NCBI GenBank assembly: GCA_031271975.1
Contig: JAISUR010000043.1
Location: 1-61,506, forward strand
Direction of reading: 5' to 3'
DNA length: 61,506 nucleotides
From: Propionibacteriaceae bacterium
Lineage (GTDB): Bacteria > Actinomycetota > Actinomycetes > Propionibacteriales > Propionibacteriaceae
Under the pieces are notes generated by a model. It did not search any database, was not told the origin of the DNA, and saw nothing but the letters and a program-made list of their open reading frames with translations. Positions 24,421 to 32,857 of the stretch are shown in pieces. A program made the position numbers and the translations under genes. Positions within the stretch are counted from its first letter, which is position 1. Each line of letters opens with the position of its first letter.

Positions 24421-25425
24421 TCACTCCTCAGTTGAGAACAACTGATCGGTAGCCTCTTCGGCGTCTTCGACCTGCGGCTCTCCGGCGACTTCGGCGAGCG
24501 CTTCGGCGAACGACGGGCCGCCCATGGCCGCGCCACCCATGGTGGCGAGCATCTGGCGGACGTTCGTGAGTTGGGCTGTGATCGCGTCGCGGCGGGCCGT
24601 GGCGGCCTGCACTTCGCGTTCCGACTCGCGGCGGATGCGCTCCGCGGCCAGCCGAGCCTGGTCGATGACCTTCGCGGCTTCCGAGTTGGCGTCCTTCAAG
24701 ATGGCCTCCACCTGGGCCTCCGCTTCGGTGCGCAGGCGATCAGATTCGTTGGCGGTGGCCAACTGGAGTTCTTCGGCGCGGGCCAGCGCCTCATCGTTGG
24801 CCTGCATCTGCGCGGCGAACTCGGCGGCGGCCTTGTCGCGGCGCTCAGCCAGCGTGCGCTCGAAGTCGGCGGCGGCAGCGGCAGCACGGGCACGCTGGTG
24901 CTCGTACACAGCCTCGGCCTCTTCGCGACGGGCAGTCGCTTCGCGATCGGCGTGATCGAGGATCTCGTCAGCCTGGCGGCGGGCAGACTCGATAGTCTTC
25001 GTCGCCTCCGCATCGGCCTTGGACGCCTTGTCCTGGGCGTATGCCTCGGCGTCAGCGCGGATCTGGGCAACCGCCGCGGCCGTCTCCTGCGTCAACTGCT
25101 CGGCTTCGCTGTGGGCGCTGTTGAGCAAGTCGTCAGCCTCGGCCTGCGCCAGGGACAGGATCTGGCCCACGCGCTTGCCCAAGTCTTCGAAGGTGGGCTG
25201 GGCGTTGCGCAGCTCGTCTTCCAGGGCGGCGGCGCGAGAACGCTCTTCGGCGACATCCTGATGGAGTCGGTTGGACGAGGACTGCAGCCGGGTAACCTCC
25301 GCGGCATGCTCGTTGGCCTCGGCCTTGGCAGCTTCCAACTCCTTGGTGATGGCATCGATGTGGGCGTCAACTTCGGCCGCGTCATAGCCACGCATCACGG
25401 TGCGGAAATTCGGTTTGTCAGTCAT
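24421..25425 (-). CDS. DivIVA-domain coiled-coil protein
   Basis: This protein has 334 residues. The N terminus, NFRTVMRGYDAAEVDAHIDA, is the DivIVA membrane-curvature-sensing motif, and nearly all the rest is Ala/Glu/Arg/Gln heptad coiled coil. A short Gly/Met-rich segment (near 295-305) precedes an acidic end. The ATG at 25425 has GAAGAGGAG close upstream and overlaps the stop of the upstream coiled-coil gene, so the two are translationally coupled. In actinomycetes DivIVA proteins mark cell poles and direct wall growth. Whether this is the main DivIVA or a second scaffold cannot be told here, since the usual mur/fts neighbours are absent. Confidence 0.82.
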   Translation of the reverse strand: MTDKPNFRTVMRGYDAAEVDAHIDAITKELEAAKAEANEHAAEVTRLQSSSNRLHQDVAEERSRAAALEDELRNAQPTFEDLGKRVGQILSLAQAEADDLLNSAHSEAEQLTQETAAAVAQIRADAEAYAQDKASKADAEATKTIESARRQADEILDHADREATARREEAEAVYEHQRARAAAAAADFERTLAERRDKAAAEFAAQMQANDEALARAEELQLATANESDRLRTEAEAQVEAILKDANSEAAKVIDQARLAAERIRRESEREVQAATARRDAITAQLTNVRQMLATMGGAAMGGPSFAEALAEVAGEPQVEDAEEATDQLFSTEE

Positions 25426-27061
25426 TGGTCTCCTCTTCAAATGCGATCTGCAGATCGTCTATAGATGCTCTTGTTACTGGCCCGTCAGTTCTCGGCACCG
25501 ACACCGCTGGTGCCTGGATCGTCGACCTGGGTGGAGTGACCGGAGACTTCGCCTCGAACTGTACCCTGCCGGAAGGGGTAGCCGCCACCGGGGCGGGTCG
25601 TCCTGAGACAGCCAAAGCCTCGATAACGCCAGACAAATCCCCCAATTGCTGCCTGATGTCGTCGCGGCGCTTCGCCAACGCGGACACTTCGGCACGGGCC
25701 CGCTCCATCATCGCGCGGGCTTCGTTTCGGACGGAATCGGATTCGGCGCGGGCGTCGTTCAGCAGGCGCATCGCCTCTTCGCGGGCTGCGCGGGAGCGGT
25801 CGTAGCTCTCTTTCTGGGAACGCTCCAGATCGGCGGCGGCGCGCTCGCGGATGAGCTTCGCGCCGGCCTCGGCCTCCGCGTACTCGCGCTCGGAACGTTC
25901 CTTGCGGGCCTGGGCGTCGTCCTTTGCAGCGGCGACGATCCGGTCAGCGGCGGCCTCGGCGTGCGCCTTCAAGCGCAGCGCGTCCTTTTCCGCCGTGGCC
26001 AGCGTCGCCTCGGCGGCGCGGTGCAACTCCTCAGCCTCCTTGCGGATCGACCGGGAATGCTCCGCCAACGACTCCAACACGCTGCGGCGCTGCTGCTCCG
26101 ACTCCTGCTGGGCCGACTCGATCAACTCGCGGGCCGTGCGCTCGGCCTCGGTGGCGCGCGCGGCGGCGGTCGCCAGCTGTCGCTCCACCGACGATTGGGT
26201 CTCTGCCAGCCGCAATTCGCGCTCCGCCTCCGTCTCGGAGAGGATCCGGGACACCTCGGCGTCGAGAGCACGCCGATCCGCGTCAAGCTGCTCGCGCAAC
26301 TGCGTCGCGTCGTGGGCGAACGCGGCCCGCTGGCTGGCCAACTCGGCTTCCGCCTCGGCCCGCCATTGCATCAGCTCCTGGTCAGTCTGCGCGCGGCGCT
26401 GCTCTTCGGTCTTGTCCAATTCGCGCAGCCGGAACCGCACTTCCTCTTCCAACTCCGCGCGGCGCCGGGCTTCTTCCTCTTCCAGCATGCGGTAGCGGTT
26501 GGCGACTTCGTTGGACACTTCCGCGCGCTGCCGGTTGAGGCGTTCTTCGATTGCGATCTCGTGCTCGTTGGCCTGCGTCACATACGCGTCAGCCTGCGCG
26601 CGGCCCTGGGCGACGATCTGTTCAGCCTCGGCCCGGGCCTGCTCGACAACCTCCTGAGCCGTGCGTTCGGCCGCCTTGGTGATGAGGGCGGCCTGATCGC
26701 TCGCGTTGTTGATGATGGATGTGGCCTCCAGATTGGCCTTCCGCAGATGCTCCTGCTTGGAACGCGACAGGGCGTCTTCGAACTCGGCGCGGCGCTGCGC
26801 CAACTGCGCCTCAAAAGCCTCAGAATCTTCGGTCAACTGCCGTGACCAAGCGTTCAAACCCTCGACGGCCTCCAACGCCTCGGCCTTGGCGCGGGCGGCT
26901 TCGCGGCGGCCCTCAGCCCGAATGCCCTCGGCATCTTGGTACGCCTCGGCGCGCAACCGTTCGGCGAGGATCTGCGCCTGAGCGAGGATCGCCGACGCCC
27001 GCCCCACCGGGTTGTCGTCAACGTATCCCGTGGCAGCAGCCTGCTGACCTGATTCGAGCAT
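25418..27061 (-). CDS. Very long coiled-coil polarity/scaffold protein, Scy/FilP-like
   Basis: This protein has 547 residues, almost wholly helical and charged (AERLRAEAYQDAEGIRAEGR at the start, then repeated A-E-R-R patterns), with a proline-rich disordered C terminus from about residue 480. There is no transmembrane segment or enzyme motif. The composition and the link to a DivIVA gene suggest a cytoskeletal scaffold like Streptomyces Scy or FilP, but low-complexity coiled coils are easily over-matched. The gene is upstream of and overlaps the DivIVA-like gene. The ATG has only a weak site (AGGAATTATTGAAGC). Confidence 0.7.
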   Translation of the reverse strand: MLESGQQAAATGYVDDNPVGRASAILAQAQILAERLRAEAYQDAEGIRAEGRREAARAKAEALEAVEGLNAWSRQLTEDSEAFEAQLAQRRAEFEDALSRSKQEHLRKANLEATSIINNASDQAALITKAAERTAQEVVEQARAEAEQIVAQGRAQADAYVTQANEHEIAIEERLNRQRAEVSNEVANRYRMLEEEEARRRAELEEEVRFRLRELDKTEEQRRAQTDQELMQWRAEAEAELASQRAAFAHDATQLREQLDADRRALDAEVSRILSETEAERELRLAETQSSVERQLATAAARATEAERTARELIESAQQESEQQRRSVLESLAEHSRSIRKEAEELHRAAEATLATAEKDALRLKAHAEAAADRIVAAAKDDAQARKERSEREYAEAEAGAKLIRERAAADLERSQKESYDRSRAAREEAMRLLNDARAESDSVRNEARAMMERARAEVSALAKRRDDIRQQLGDLSGVIEALAVSGRPAPVAATPSGRVQFEAKSPVTPPRSTIQAPAVSVPRTDGPVTRASIDDLQIAFEEETND

Positions 27062-27197
27062 GCTTCAATAATTCCTGGTTTCTACCTCTGGGGGCAACGC
27101 GAGCCCATCGACGCATCGAATGGTCTCAAGCGTTCATTGAGGCTCACTCAACCCACCGGGCCTCGCATTGGCCGCACAACGGCATAGTGTATTCCAA

Positions 27198-27210
27198 TAA
27201 CATTTGATTT
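27198..27210 (+). promoter_or_regulatory. Candidate -10 element for a leaderless thrC transcript
   Basis: TAACAT (TANNNT pattern) ends 7 bases before the GTG start of thrC and no Shine-Dalgarno sequence is present. This is the arrangement of leaderless mRNAs in actinomycetes. The rest of the 27062-27210 gap shows nothing else recognisable. Confidence 0.45.
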
Positions 27211-28635
27211 GTGCACTATCTGTCTACACGCGACCCCGCGGCCCACCTGTCGGGTTTCTCCGACATTCTGCTGGAGGGGCTAGCCCCCGACGGCGGTCTT
27301 TACGTCCCCGCCAGCTACCCGAAGATCGACGACTCCACGCTCACCCGCTGGCGTGAACTGCTTGCCGGGCCGGGGTATGCGGCACTCGCTCACGACGTGC
27401 TGACGGCGTTCGTAGCAGACATCCCGTCGGCGGACTTGCTCGGTATCTGCGAGCGCGCCTACAACGACGGCGTCTTCGCCACCGCCGACATCGTGCCAGT
27501 CAGCGAGCTGTCGGGCGGGCTGTGGTTGGCGCACCTGTCCGACGGGCCCACGGCCGCCTTCAAAGACCTGGCCATGCAACTGCTGGGACAACTCTTCGAA
27601 TATGAGTTGGGCCGACGGCACGCCGAGCTGAACATCTTGGGCGCTACCAGCGGCGATACCGGTTCGGCCGCCGAATACGCGATGCTCGGGCGGCGCGGAA
27701 TACGGGTGTTCATGCTCACCCCAGCAGGTCGGATGACCCCGTTCCAGCAGGCCCAAATGTTCTCCCTGGACGACCCGGCGATTATCAACGTCGCAGTCGA
27801 CGGCGTTTTCGACGACTGCCAGGATCTCGTGAAAGCCGTCGCCGGAGACCTCGACTTCAAGCGCGCCTATCACCTGGGAGCCGTCAACTCCATCAACTGG
27901 GCGCGCCTGGTCGCCCAGGTGGTTTACTACATCGCCTCATATCTGCGCGTCACCAGCAGCAATGCCGAACAGGTGTCTTTCTGCGTGCCGACTGGGAACT
28001 TCGGCAACATCTGCGCCGGACACGTCGCCCGCATGATGGGCCTGCCGATCAAGAGGCTCATGCTGGCGACCAACGAGAACAACGTGCTGGACGAGTTCTT
28101 CCGCACTGGCGTCTACCGGGTGCGCGCCACCGCCGAGACGCTGGCCACCTCGTCACCCTCCATGGACATTTCCAAAGCGTCCAACTTCGAACGCTTCGTC
28201 TTCGACCTGCTCGGCCGCGATGCCGCGCGCGTGGCGGAGCTGTTCGGGCCGCAACTGGCCAGTGGGTCTTTCGACTTGTCGCGAACGCCGGAATTCGCAG
28301 CCCTCCAGGACGAGTACGGTTTCGTGTCCGGCTCCTCGACGCACGCCGACCGGGTGGCCACCATCCGCGCCCTGTGGGAGTCCGACCACGTCATGATCGA
28401 CCCCCACACCGCCGACGGCGTGACGCTGGCCCGCCGCCTGCCGGGACCAGAACCCGTCATCGTCACGGAGACCGCCTTGCCGGTGAAGTTCGCGGAGACG
28501 ATCACCGAAGCCCTGGGACGGGAACCAGAACGGCCGCCGCGTTTCATCGGAATTGAAGACCGGCCACGCAAAGTGGTGCCGCTGGCTCGCGATCCACAGG
28601 CCCTCAAGGCGTTGATCGCCGCGACGGTGGGCTGA
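27211..28635 (+). CDS. thrC: Threonine synthase
   Basis: This 474-residue PLP enzyme converts O-phosphohomoserine to threonine. The PLP lysine is Lys118 in GPTAAFKDLAMQLL. The phosphate-binding loop is ILGATSGDTGSAAEYAM, and CVPTGNFGNICAGHVARMMG is a second family signature. The length and the N-terminal STRDPAAHLSGFSDILLEGL mark the longer bacterial/fungal type. The start is GTG at 27211 (read MHYLSTRD), exactly where family members begin. No ribosome binding site is present. It stands alone here, away from hom and thrB. Confidence 0.95.
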   Translation: MHYLSTRDPAAHLSGFSDILLEGLAPDGGLYVPASYPKIDDSTLTRWRELLAGPGYAALAHDVLTAFVADIPSADLLGICERAYNDGVFATADIVPVSELSGGLWLAHLSDGPTAAFKDLAMQLLGQLFEYELGRRHAELNILGATSGDTGSAAEYAMLGRRGIRVFMLTPAGRMTPFQQAQMFSLDDPAIINVAVDGVFDDCQDLVKAVAGDLDFKRAYHLGAVNSINWARLVAQVVYYIASYLRVTSSNAEQVSFCVPTGNFGNICAGHVARMMGLPIKRLMLATNENNVLDEFFRTGVYRVRATAETLATSSPSMDISKASNFERFVFDLLGRDAARVAELFGPQLASGSFDLSRTPEFAALQDEYGFVSGSSTHADRVATIRALWESDHVMIDPHTADGVTLARRLPGPEPVIVTETALPVKFAETITEALGREPERPPRFIGIEDRPRKVVPLARDPQALKALIAATVG

Positions 28636-28674
28636 GCGGGGACGCTACCCAGGAAGCCGCACCGGTGTCGTCGG

Positions 28675-29334
28675 TCAGTCGCACTCCGGATCCGAGTAGC
28701 CAGCGGACAGGTATGAGGCTTTGCCGTCGTCGGCCGAGTCGATCAACAGGATCTTGTTGGGGGCCGTGAACACCTGGCTGTAGCCCATGTCCTCCAGCTT
28801 TCCCTTCGGATACTTCTGCTTGAGCTTCTTGAAGCTGAGCGTCGGGTCCAGCCCGTCGGCGAGGACGAACGGGCGCGACAGCGTGGGGTTCATCTGATAC
28901 CCCCAGCCTTTCAACGTCCGCGGGCTGGTCTCCGACTGGTCGGCGGCGAGGAAGATCACGCTGAGCCCGCCGTAGGTGACGGTGTTCGCCCAGGGGCTGT
29001 TCTTCGAAAACGAGCAGAAGATGTCGCTGAACTGGTCGTCCGGTTCGCCCAAACGGCTGTCCAGGAAAGCGGTGACCTCGGCCTCAGACGCCCCGAACTT
29101 GAAATCTCCGATACGGTCCCCGCCCAGCACGATGTCGGGCCCGTCGGGCAGCCCGGTTTCCTCCGGTGTGGGAACAACCACAGGCGTCTCAACGCCCGCG
29201 GTCGGAGTCGTGGTGGGGAAAACTACTCGCGGCGTCGGGCTGGGCGTGGTCGGCGTCGGGATCGGAATGGGCGGCTCCTGGGCGCAACCCGCCAACAACA
29301 GCAGCGCCGTCAGCGCAGCAAAACCTCGCTTCAC
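28675..29334 (-). CDS. Lipoprotein of unknown function
   Basis: This protein has 219 residues. The lipobox LLAGC puts the lipidated cysteine at position 17. A Pro/Thr stalk (about 20-60) follows, then a compact domain of about 150 residues with two cysteines (FCSFSKNS and the C-terminal PECD) that could form a disulfide. The segment GDFKFGASEAEVTAFLDSRL resembles the calcium-free alpha/beta repeats of bacterial lipoproteins that compare a G-D-x-x-F-G motif. No enzyme motif is seen. It converges with thrC. Confidence 0.75.
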   Translation of the reverse strand: MKRGFAALTALLLLAGCAQEPPIPIPTPTTPSPTPRVVFPTTTPTAGVETPVVVPTPEETGLPDGPDIVLGGDRIGDFKFGASEAEVTAFLDSRLGEPDDQFSDIFCSFSKNSPWANTVTYGGLSVIFLAADQSETSPRTLKGWGYQMNPTLSRPFVLADGLDPTLSFKKLKQKYPKGKLEDMGYSQVFTAPNKILLIDSADDGKASYLSAGYSDPECD

Positions 29335-29427
29335 GATCTACCCCCCGCGGTTAGTCTCTTGCGATTATGCCTTCCCAACGCTCGACTTCGGCCTAGCCTC
29401 GCGGGCGAGCCGCGATCCCGCACACCA

Positions 29428-29540
29428 CTGTGAAACGGACTTCGTCCGTCATCCCGGACCTGTTCCGGGATCTTGGGACAAAGTCCCATGCACCCCGGAG
29501 GGGTGCCCCTGGCGGGGGGACGGATGGCGGGATGACGGAT
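29428..29540. repeat. Dispersed palindromic repeat, nearly full-length copy
   Basis: In order: ggacttcgtcc, the hairpin atcccggacctgttccgggat, gggacaaagtccc, caccccggaggggtg and a ggcgggatgac end. It matches the module order seen at 180-300 and 43.4-43.6 kb. It occupies most of the gap between the divergent lipoprotein and pfkA genes. Confidence 0.75.
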
Positions 29541-29612
29541 GGTGACCCGCGTGTGGCAGCCAGGTCGCTTCGGGCACTACCCTTCTTACGTCACGGCGCG
29601 ACAAGGAGAGCC

Positions 29613-30743
29613 ATGGGGAAGAAACGCAAACGAGTGGGCATTTTGACAGCCGGTGGCGACTCCCCCGGCCTCAACGCCACCATCCGCGGATTTGGCAAGG
29701 CTGCCATCGGCTACCACAACATGGATTTGATCGGTTTCCGCGACGGGATTCGCGGCTTGGCCGAGAATCGGTACATCGAATTGGGCTCTGGGGCCCTGTC
29801 CGGAATCCTCACTGTTGGCGGCACGATCTTGTCCACTGGCCGTGACAAAGTGCACAAAATGCTGGTCGACGGCGAAGTGCGCGACATGCGCAAGACGATC
29901 TTGGAGCACTATGAGAAGGACGATCTGGACGCCCTCGTGCTGCTGGGCGGCGGGGGTACGGCCAAGAACGCGCTCCGGCTGGCCGAGGCCGGCCTCAACG
30001 TGCTGACGCTGCCGAAGACCATCGACAACGACATCATGCACACCGACACCACGTTCGGATTCGCCACAGCCTGCGAGATCGCCACCGAAGCGGTCGACCG
30101 CCTGCATTCGACCGCGCATTCGCACCACCGCATCATCCTGGTTGAGATCATGGGCCACCGCGCCGGCTGGTTGACGCTCGCCGCCGGAATCGCGGGCGGG
30201 GCCGACATCATCTTGATCCCCGAGATTCCCTACTCGGTCGAATCTGTCGCCGAAACGATCAACGCCCGGGTCAAGCGCGGCAGCACGTTCTCCGTGATAG
30301 CCGTCGCGGAGGGTGCCCGCGACCTGGCTGACGCCGCCGATTACGAGGCGGCGCAACTGCTGGTGAAGTCGGCCAACTCGCCGGAGGCCGTTCGGGCAGC
30401 CAAAGCCCACATCGCCGCCGTCGTCGACTCACAGCGGGAGCATACGTTCAAGCTGGCCCGCGAGTTGGAGGCGGCTACCGGCAAAGAGTCCCGAGTGACG
30501 ATCTTGGGCCACGTGCAGCGCGGCGGCACGCCGTGCGGCGCGGACCGGTTGCTGGCCACCCGCCTGGGCACGGCCGCGGCGGAGTTGGTGGCCGACGGGG
30601 TGTCCGGCGTGATGGTAGCGGCCCGCGGCCAGGGCACCGAAGCTGTGCCGCTGACGGAAGTGGCGGGCAAGGTGAAGATGGTCCCAGCCGACCACGACTG
30701 GATCAAGACCGCCCGGCAGGTGGGAACCGGCTTGGGCGACTGA
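29613..30743 (+). CDS. pfkA: 6-phosphofructokinase (probably ATP dependent)
   Basis: This 376-residue protein is of the actinomycete mixed-lineage PFK type. N-terminal [18 protein letters not shown] binds nucleotide. The substrate motif PKTIDND is at 134-140, and [12 protein letters not shown] and GHVQRGG are family blocks. At the cofactor site the sequence is GGGGT (112-116). The glycine where PPi enzymes carry aspartate argues for ATP, while the lysine of PKTIDND is of the PPi-like/group III kind, as in ATP-dependent Streptomyces PFK. Start set at 29613 with AAGGAGAGCC upstream; the longer frame runs through the repeat. Confidence 0.92.
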   Translation: MGKKRKRVGILTAGGDSPGLNATIRGFGKAAIGYHNMDLIGFRDGIRGLAENRYIELGSGALSGILTVGGTILSTGRDKVHKMLVDGEVRDMRKTILEHYEKDDLDALVLLGGGGTAKNALRLAEAGLNVLTLPKTIDNDIMHTDTTFGFATACEIATEAVDRLHSTAHSHHRIILVEIMGHRAGWLTLAAGIAGGADIILIPEIPYSVESVAETINARVKRGSTFSVIAVAEGARDLADAADYEAAQLLVKSANSPEAVRAAKAHIAAVVDSQREHTFKLARELEAATGKESRVTILGHVQRGGTPCGADRLLATRLGTAAAELVADGVSGVMVAARGQGTEAVPLTEVAGKVKMVPADHDWIKTARQVGTGLGD

Positions 30744-30750
30744 CGGGCAG

Positions 30751-31401
30751 CTACTGCTTCGGATGCTTGATGTCTGTGCCGCCGAAGCAGTTGAAGCCGT
30801 GCAGGTAGATCACCGGAGCGTCTGGCTGGCTGGGCCGCAGCTTCTTCGCGTCCGTGCCGCCGAAGATGGAGATGGTCGCGTCGCGCACATCCACACCGGG
30901 CGGCACCACGATGTCGCACCCCCCGAAGATGTTGACCACTTTGATGTGGACCTCTTTCGCCGTGAAAATCGCTTCTGACAAGTCGATCTTCGCACCGCCG
31001 AAACAGGTGAACGACCAAACGTTGCCCGGCACGCGCCACTGTCCGCGGCGGCTCGCGGCGGAGAAGACGGCGACCAGGGTTTCGGTGTCTTGGGCTTGGT
31101 CGGAACCTGGCGTCGGGGAAACCAGATTGGATGGTGGCAGGGTCGACCACTGCGGCACGGCGTCCAAGTTGACCAGGTCCCGCGTCAACGGCACCAGATC
31201 GTCAAAGGTGACCGCCGCGCGTGCCAAGCCGAGGCGGCGGTCGCGTTCGGAGACGGAGAGGCGCCCTTCATTGGCCGCCGCCGTCAGCATGGTGATGACG
31301 TGCTCCCGGTCGGTTTCGGCGACCGACTGGTCACCACCGGCGGCCGGGCCGACGTCAGAAGGTTCGTAGGGCGTGCTCACAACGTCAAACTTAGAGGTCA
31401 C
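30751..31401 (-). CDS. DUF1707 protein with LiaF-like cell-wall stress C-terminal domain
   Basis: This protein has 216 residues if it starts at the GTG at 31401, whose GTGA overlaps the stop of the upstream glycosyltransferase. A GTG at 31380 is an alternative. Residues about 25-70 (TAAANEGRLSVSERDRRLGLA... AVTFDDLVPLTRDL) are a DUF1707 domain. The C-terminal 100 residues carry the repeated beta motif WSFTCFGGAKIDLSEA, VVNIFGGCDIVVPPGVDV and ISIFGGTDAKK of the LiaF/DUF2154 family. These occur in cytosolic proteins linked to cell-envelope stress. It converges with pfkA, 8 bases away. Confidence 0.85.
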   Translation of the reverse strand: MTSKFDVVSTPYEPSDVGPAAGGDQSVAETDREHVITMLTAAANEGRLSVSERDRRLGLARAAVTFDDLVPLTRDLVNLDAVPQWSTLPPSNLVSPTPGSDQAQDTETLVAVFSAASRRGQWRVPGNVWSFTCFGGAKIDLSEAIFTAKEVHIKVVNIFGGCDIVVPPGVDVRDATISIFGGTDAKKLRPSQPDAPVIYLHGFNCFGGTDIKHPKQ

Positions 31402-32735
31402 GGGCGGCGCTGAACAGAGCCAAGCAGCGTTGCCGGGGAACGTTGGGGGCTTACCCTGAGGTCGGTGGACAGCTCCACCGGGCGTCCCGCCGCCAGCGCC
31501 TCGTAGATGTCGATGATCTCGCGGGATTGATTGGCGACAGTCCACTGGGCCGCAAGCTCTTTGGACCTGGCATGCGCCGCCGCGGCAAAGTCGGGGTTGC
31601 CCAAGGCGCGCAGCATGTCCATGATCGCACGCGCGAGGTAGACCGGATTCGGCCTCGCCACCAGGGCGTTCACGCCCGGATCCACGACCAGCCGCAATTC
31701 GTCGTCGACCATGACGATCGGCAAGCCGGCATGAGCCGCTTCGTGCAGGACGAGCGCTTGCGTGTCGGTGAGCGAAGGGTAGACGAAGACGTCGGCGCTG
31801 GCGTAGTAGGCGCTGAGGTCGTCGTGGTCGATCTGCCCAACCAGCTTCACCCCGCCGAAGTGTGCCGCCGACTGGAGCCGCAGGCGCAGCCCGGCCCCGG
31901 CGTTCTTCCAATCGCCCACGATCATCAACTCGACATCCGGCAGGTGGTCGCGGACGCGTTCGAAGGCGTCCAGCAGCAAGCCGATGTTCTTCTCCGCCGA
32001 AATCCGGCCCACGTACAGCAGCCGCGGGCCTTTCGCGCGCAGCACCGGCTCACGTTCGGGAAGTGGGTCGGCGCCGCTCGGCACCACGCGCACTTTCGCG
32101 GTGGGAGACAACTCCAGCACGCGCCGGGCCGTCTTGTCAGAGGGGCTGGCCACCAGGTCGGCGTCGGCGAGCATCTCGGCGCAAAGCCCGAGCAATTCAA
32201 GTTGCGCCTTGCCACGCCGGGGCCGGGTGAAACGCGGAAAGCGCAGTTCGCGCCAGTTGCGCTGCACCCGCAGCCGGAACACCTTGTAGGCGGCGTTCAA
32301 CATGGGCGCCAGATGCCAGTAGTGCTCCGCGTACGCCTCGAAATCGGTGTGCCAGGTGACGACGAGCGGACGCCCGGTGCGCTGCGACAGCCACATGCCG
32401 AGCAGCCCGATCGTGCCCAGGCCGTGCACATGGATGACGTCCGGGGGATTGGCCACCATTTGGGCGAGCCGATAGTCGAAATCCTTGCCCAACGCCATGC
32501 GGATATGCGTGCCCGGCACCATCATGGAGGGCAGCCGGATCTCGCGCCGGGACTCATTGGTGGCCAGCGGGTTGGGCCCATCGGATTCGGGCGCGATCAG
32601 CCAAACCTTGTGTCCGGCGGCCAACACCTGCTCCTCCAGGAATTGCACCGCGTACAGCAGCCCGCTCGCCCGCGGACCGTAATTGTCGGTGAACTCGGCG
32701 ATGGTGAGCCGGTCGGCAGGTGCGTCGCTAGCCAT
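31398..32735 (-). CDS. Glycosyltransferase family 4 (GT-B fold)
   Basis: This protein has about 445 residues. The acceptor half begins LTIAEFTDNYGPRASGLL; VIHVHGLGTIGLLGMWL and VTWHTDFEAYAEH are typical GT4 features. The donor half starts near 230 with RLLYVGRISAEKNIGLLLDA and has the EX7E-like region VFVYPSLTDTQALVLHEAAHAGLPIV. The layout resembles mannosyl- or glucosyl-transferases acting on lipid acceptors in actinomycete envelopes, but the sugar and acceptor cannot be named. The ATG at 32735 is chosen because homology begins there; the ribosome binding site is poor. Confidence 0.85.
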   Translation of the reverse strand: MASDAPADRLTIAEFTDNYGPRASGLLYAVQFLEEQVLAAGHKVWLIAPESDGPNPLATNESRREIRLPSMMVPGTHIRMALGKDFDYRLAQMVANPPDVIHVHGLGTIGLLGMWLSQRTGRPLVVTWHTDFEAYAEHYWHLAPMLNAAYKVFRLRVQRNWRELRFPRFTRPRRGKAQLELLGLCAEMLADADLVASPSDKTARRVLELSPTAKVRVVPSGADPLPEREPVLRAKGPRLLYVGRISAEKNIGLLLDAFERVRDHLPDVELMIVGDWKNAGAGLRLRLQSAAHFGGVKLVGQIDHDDLSAYYASADVFVYPSLTDTQALVLHEAAHAGLPIVMVDDELRLVVDPGVNALVARPNPVYLARAIMDMLRALGNPDFAAAAHARSKELAAQWTVANQSREIIDIYEALAAGRPVELSTDLRVSPQRSPATLLGSVQRRP

Positions 32736-32805
32736 GAGCTTCAGTGTAGGGGGCTGAATGAAATCAGCGGGCAAGCCGGACGAATTGCCCCACAGCCTAG
32801 AGGAT

Positions 32806-32844
32806 CGGACTGCGTCCGAGATCCCGGAACAAGTCCGGGATGAC
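32806..32844. repeat. Dispersed palindromic repeat copy
   Basis: The sequence ggactgcgtcc, then gag and the hairpin atcccggaacaagtccgggat followed by gacg. It lies between two minus-strand genes. Confidence 0.75.
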
Positions 32845-32857
32845 GTGGCTGGGAGGC

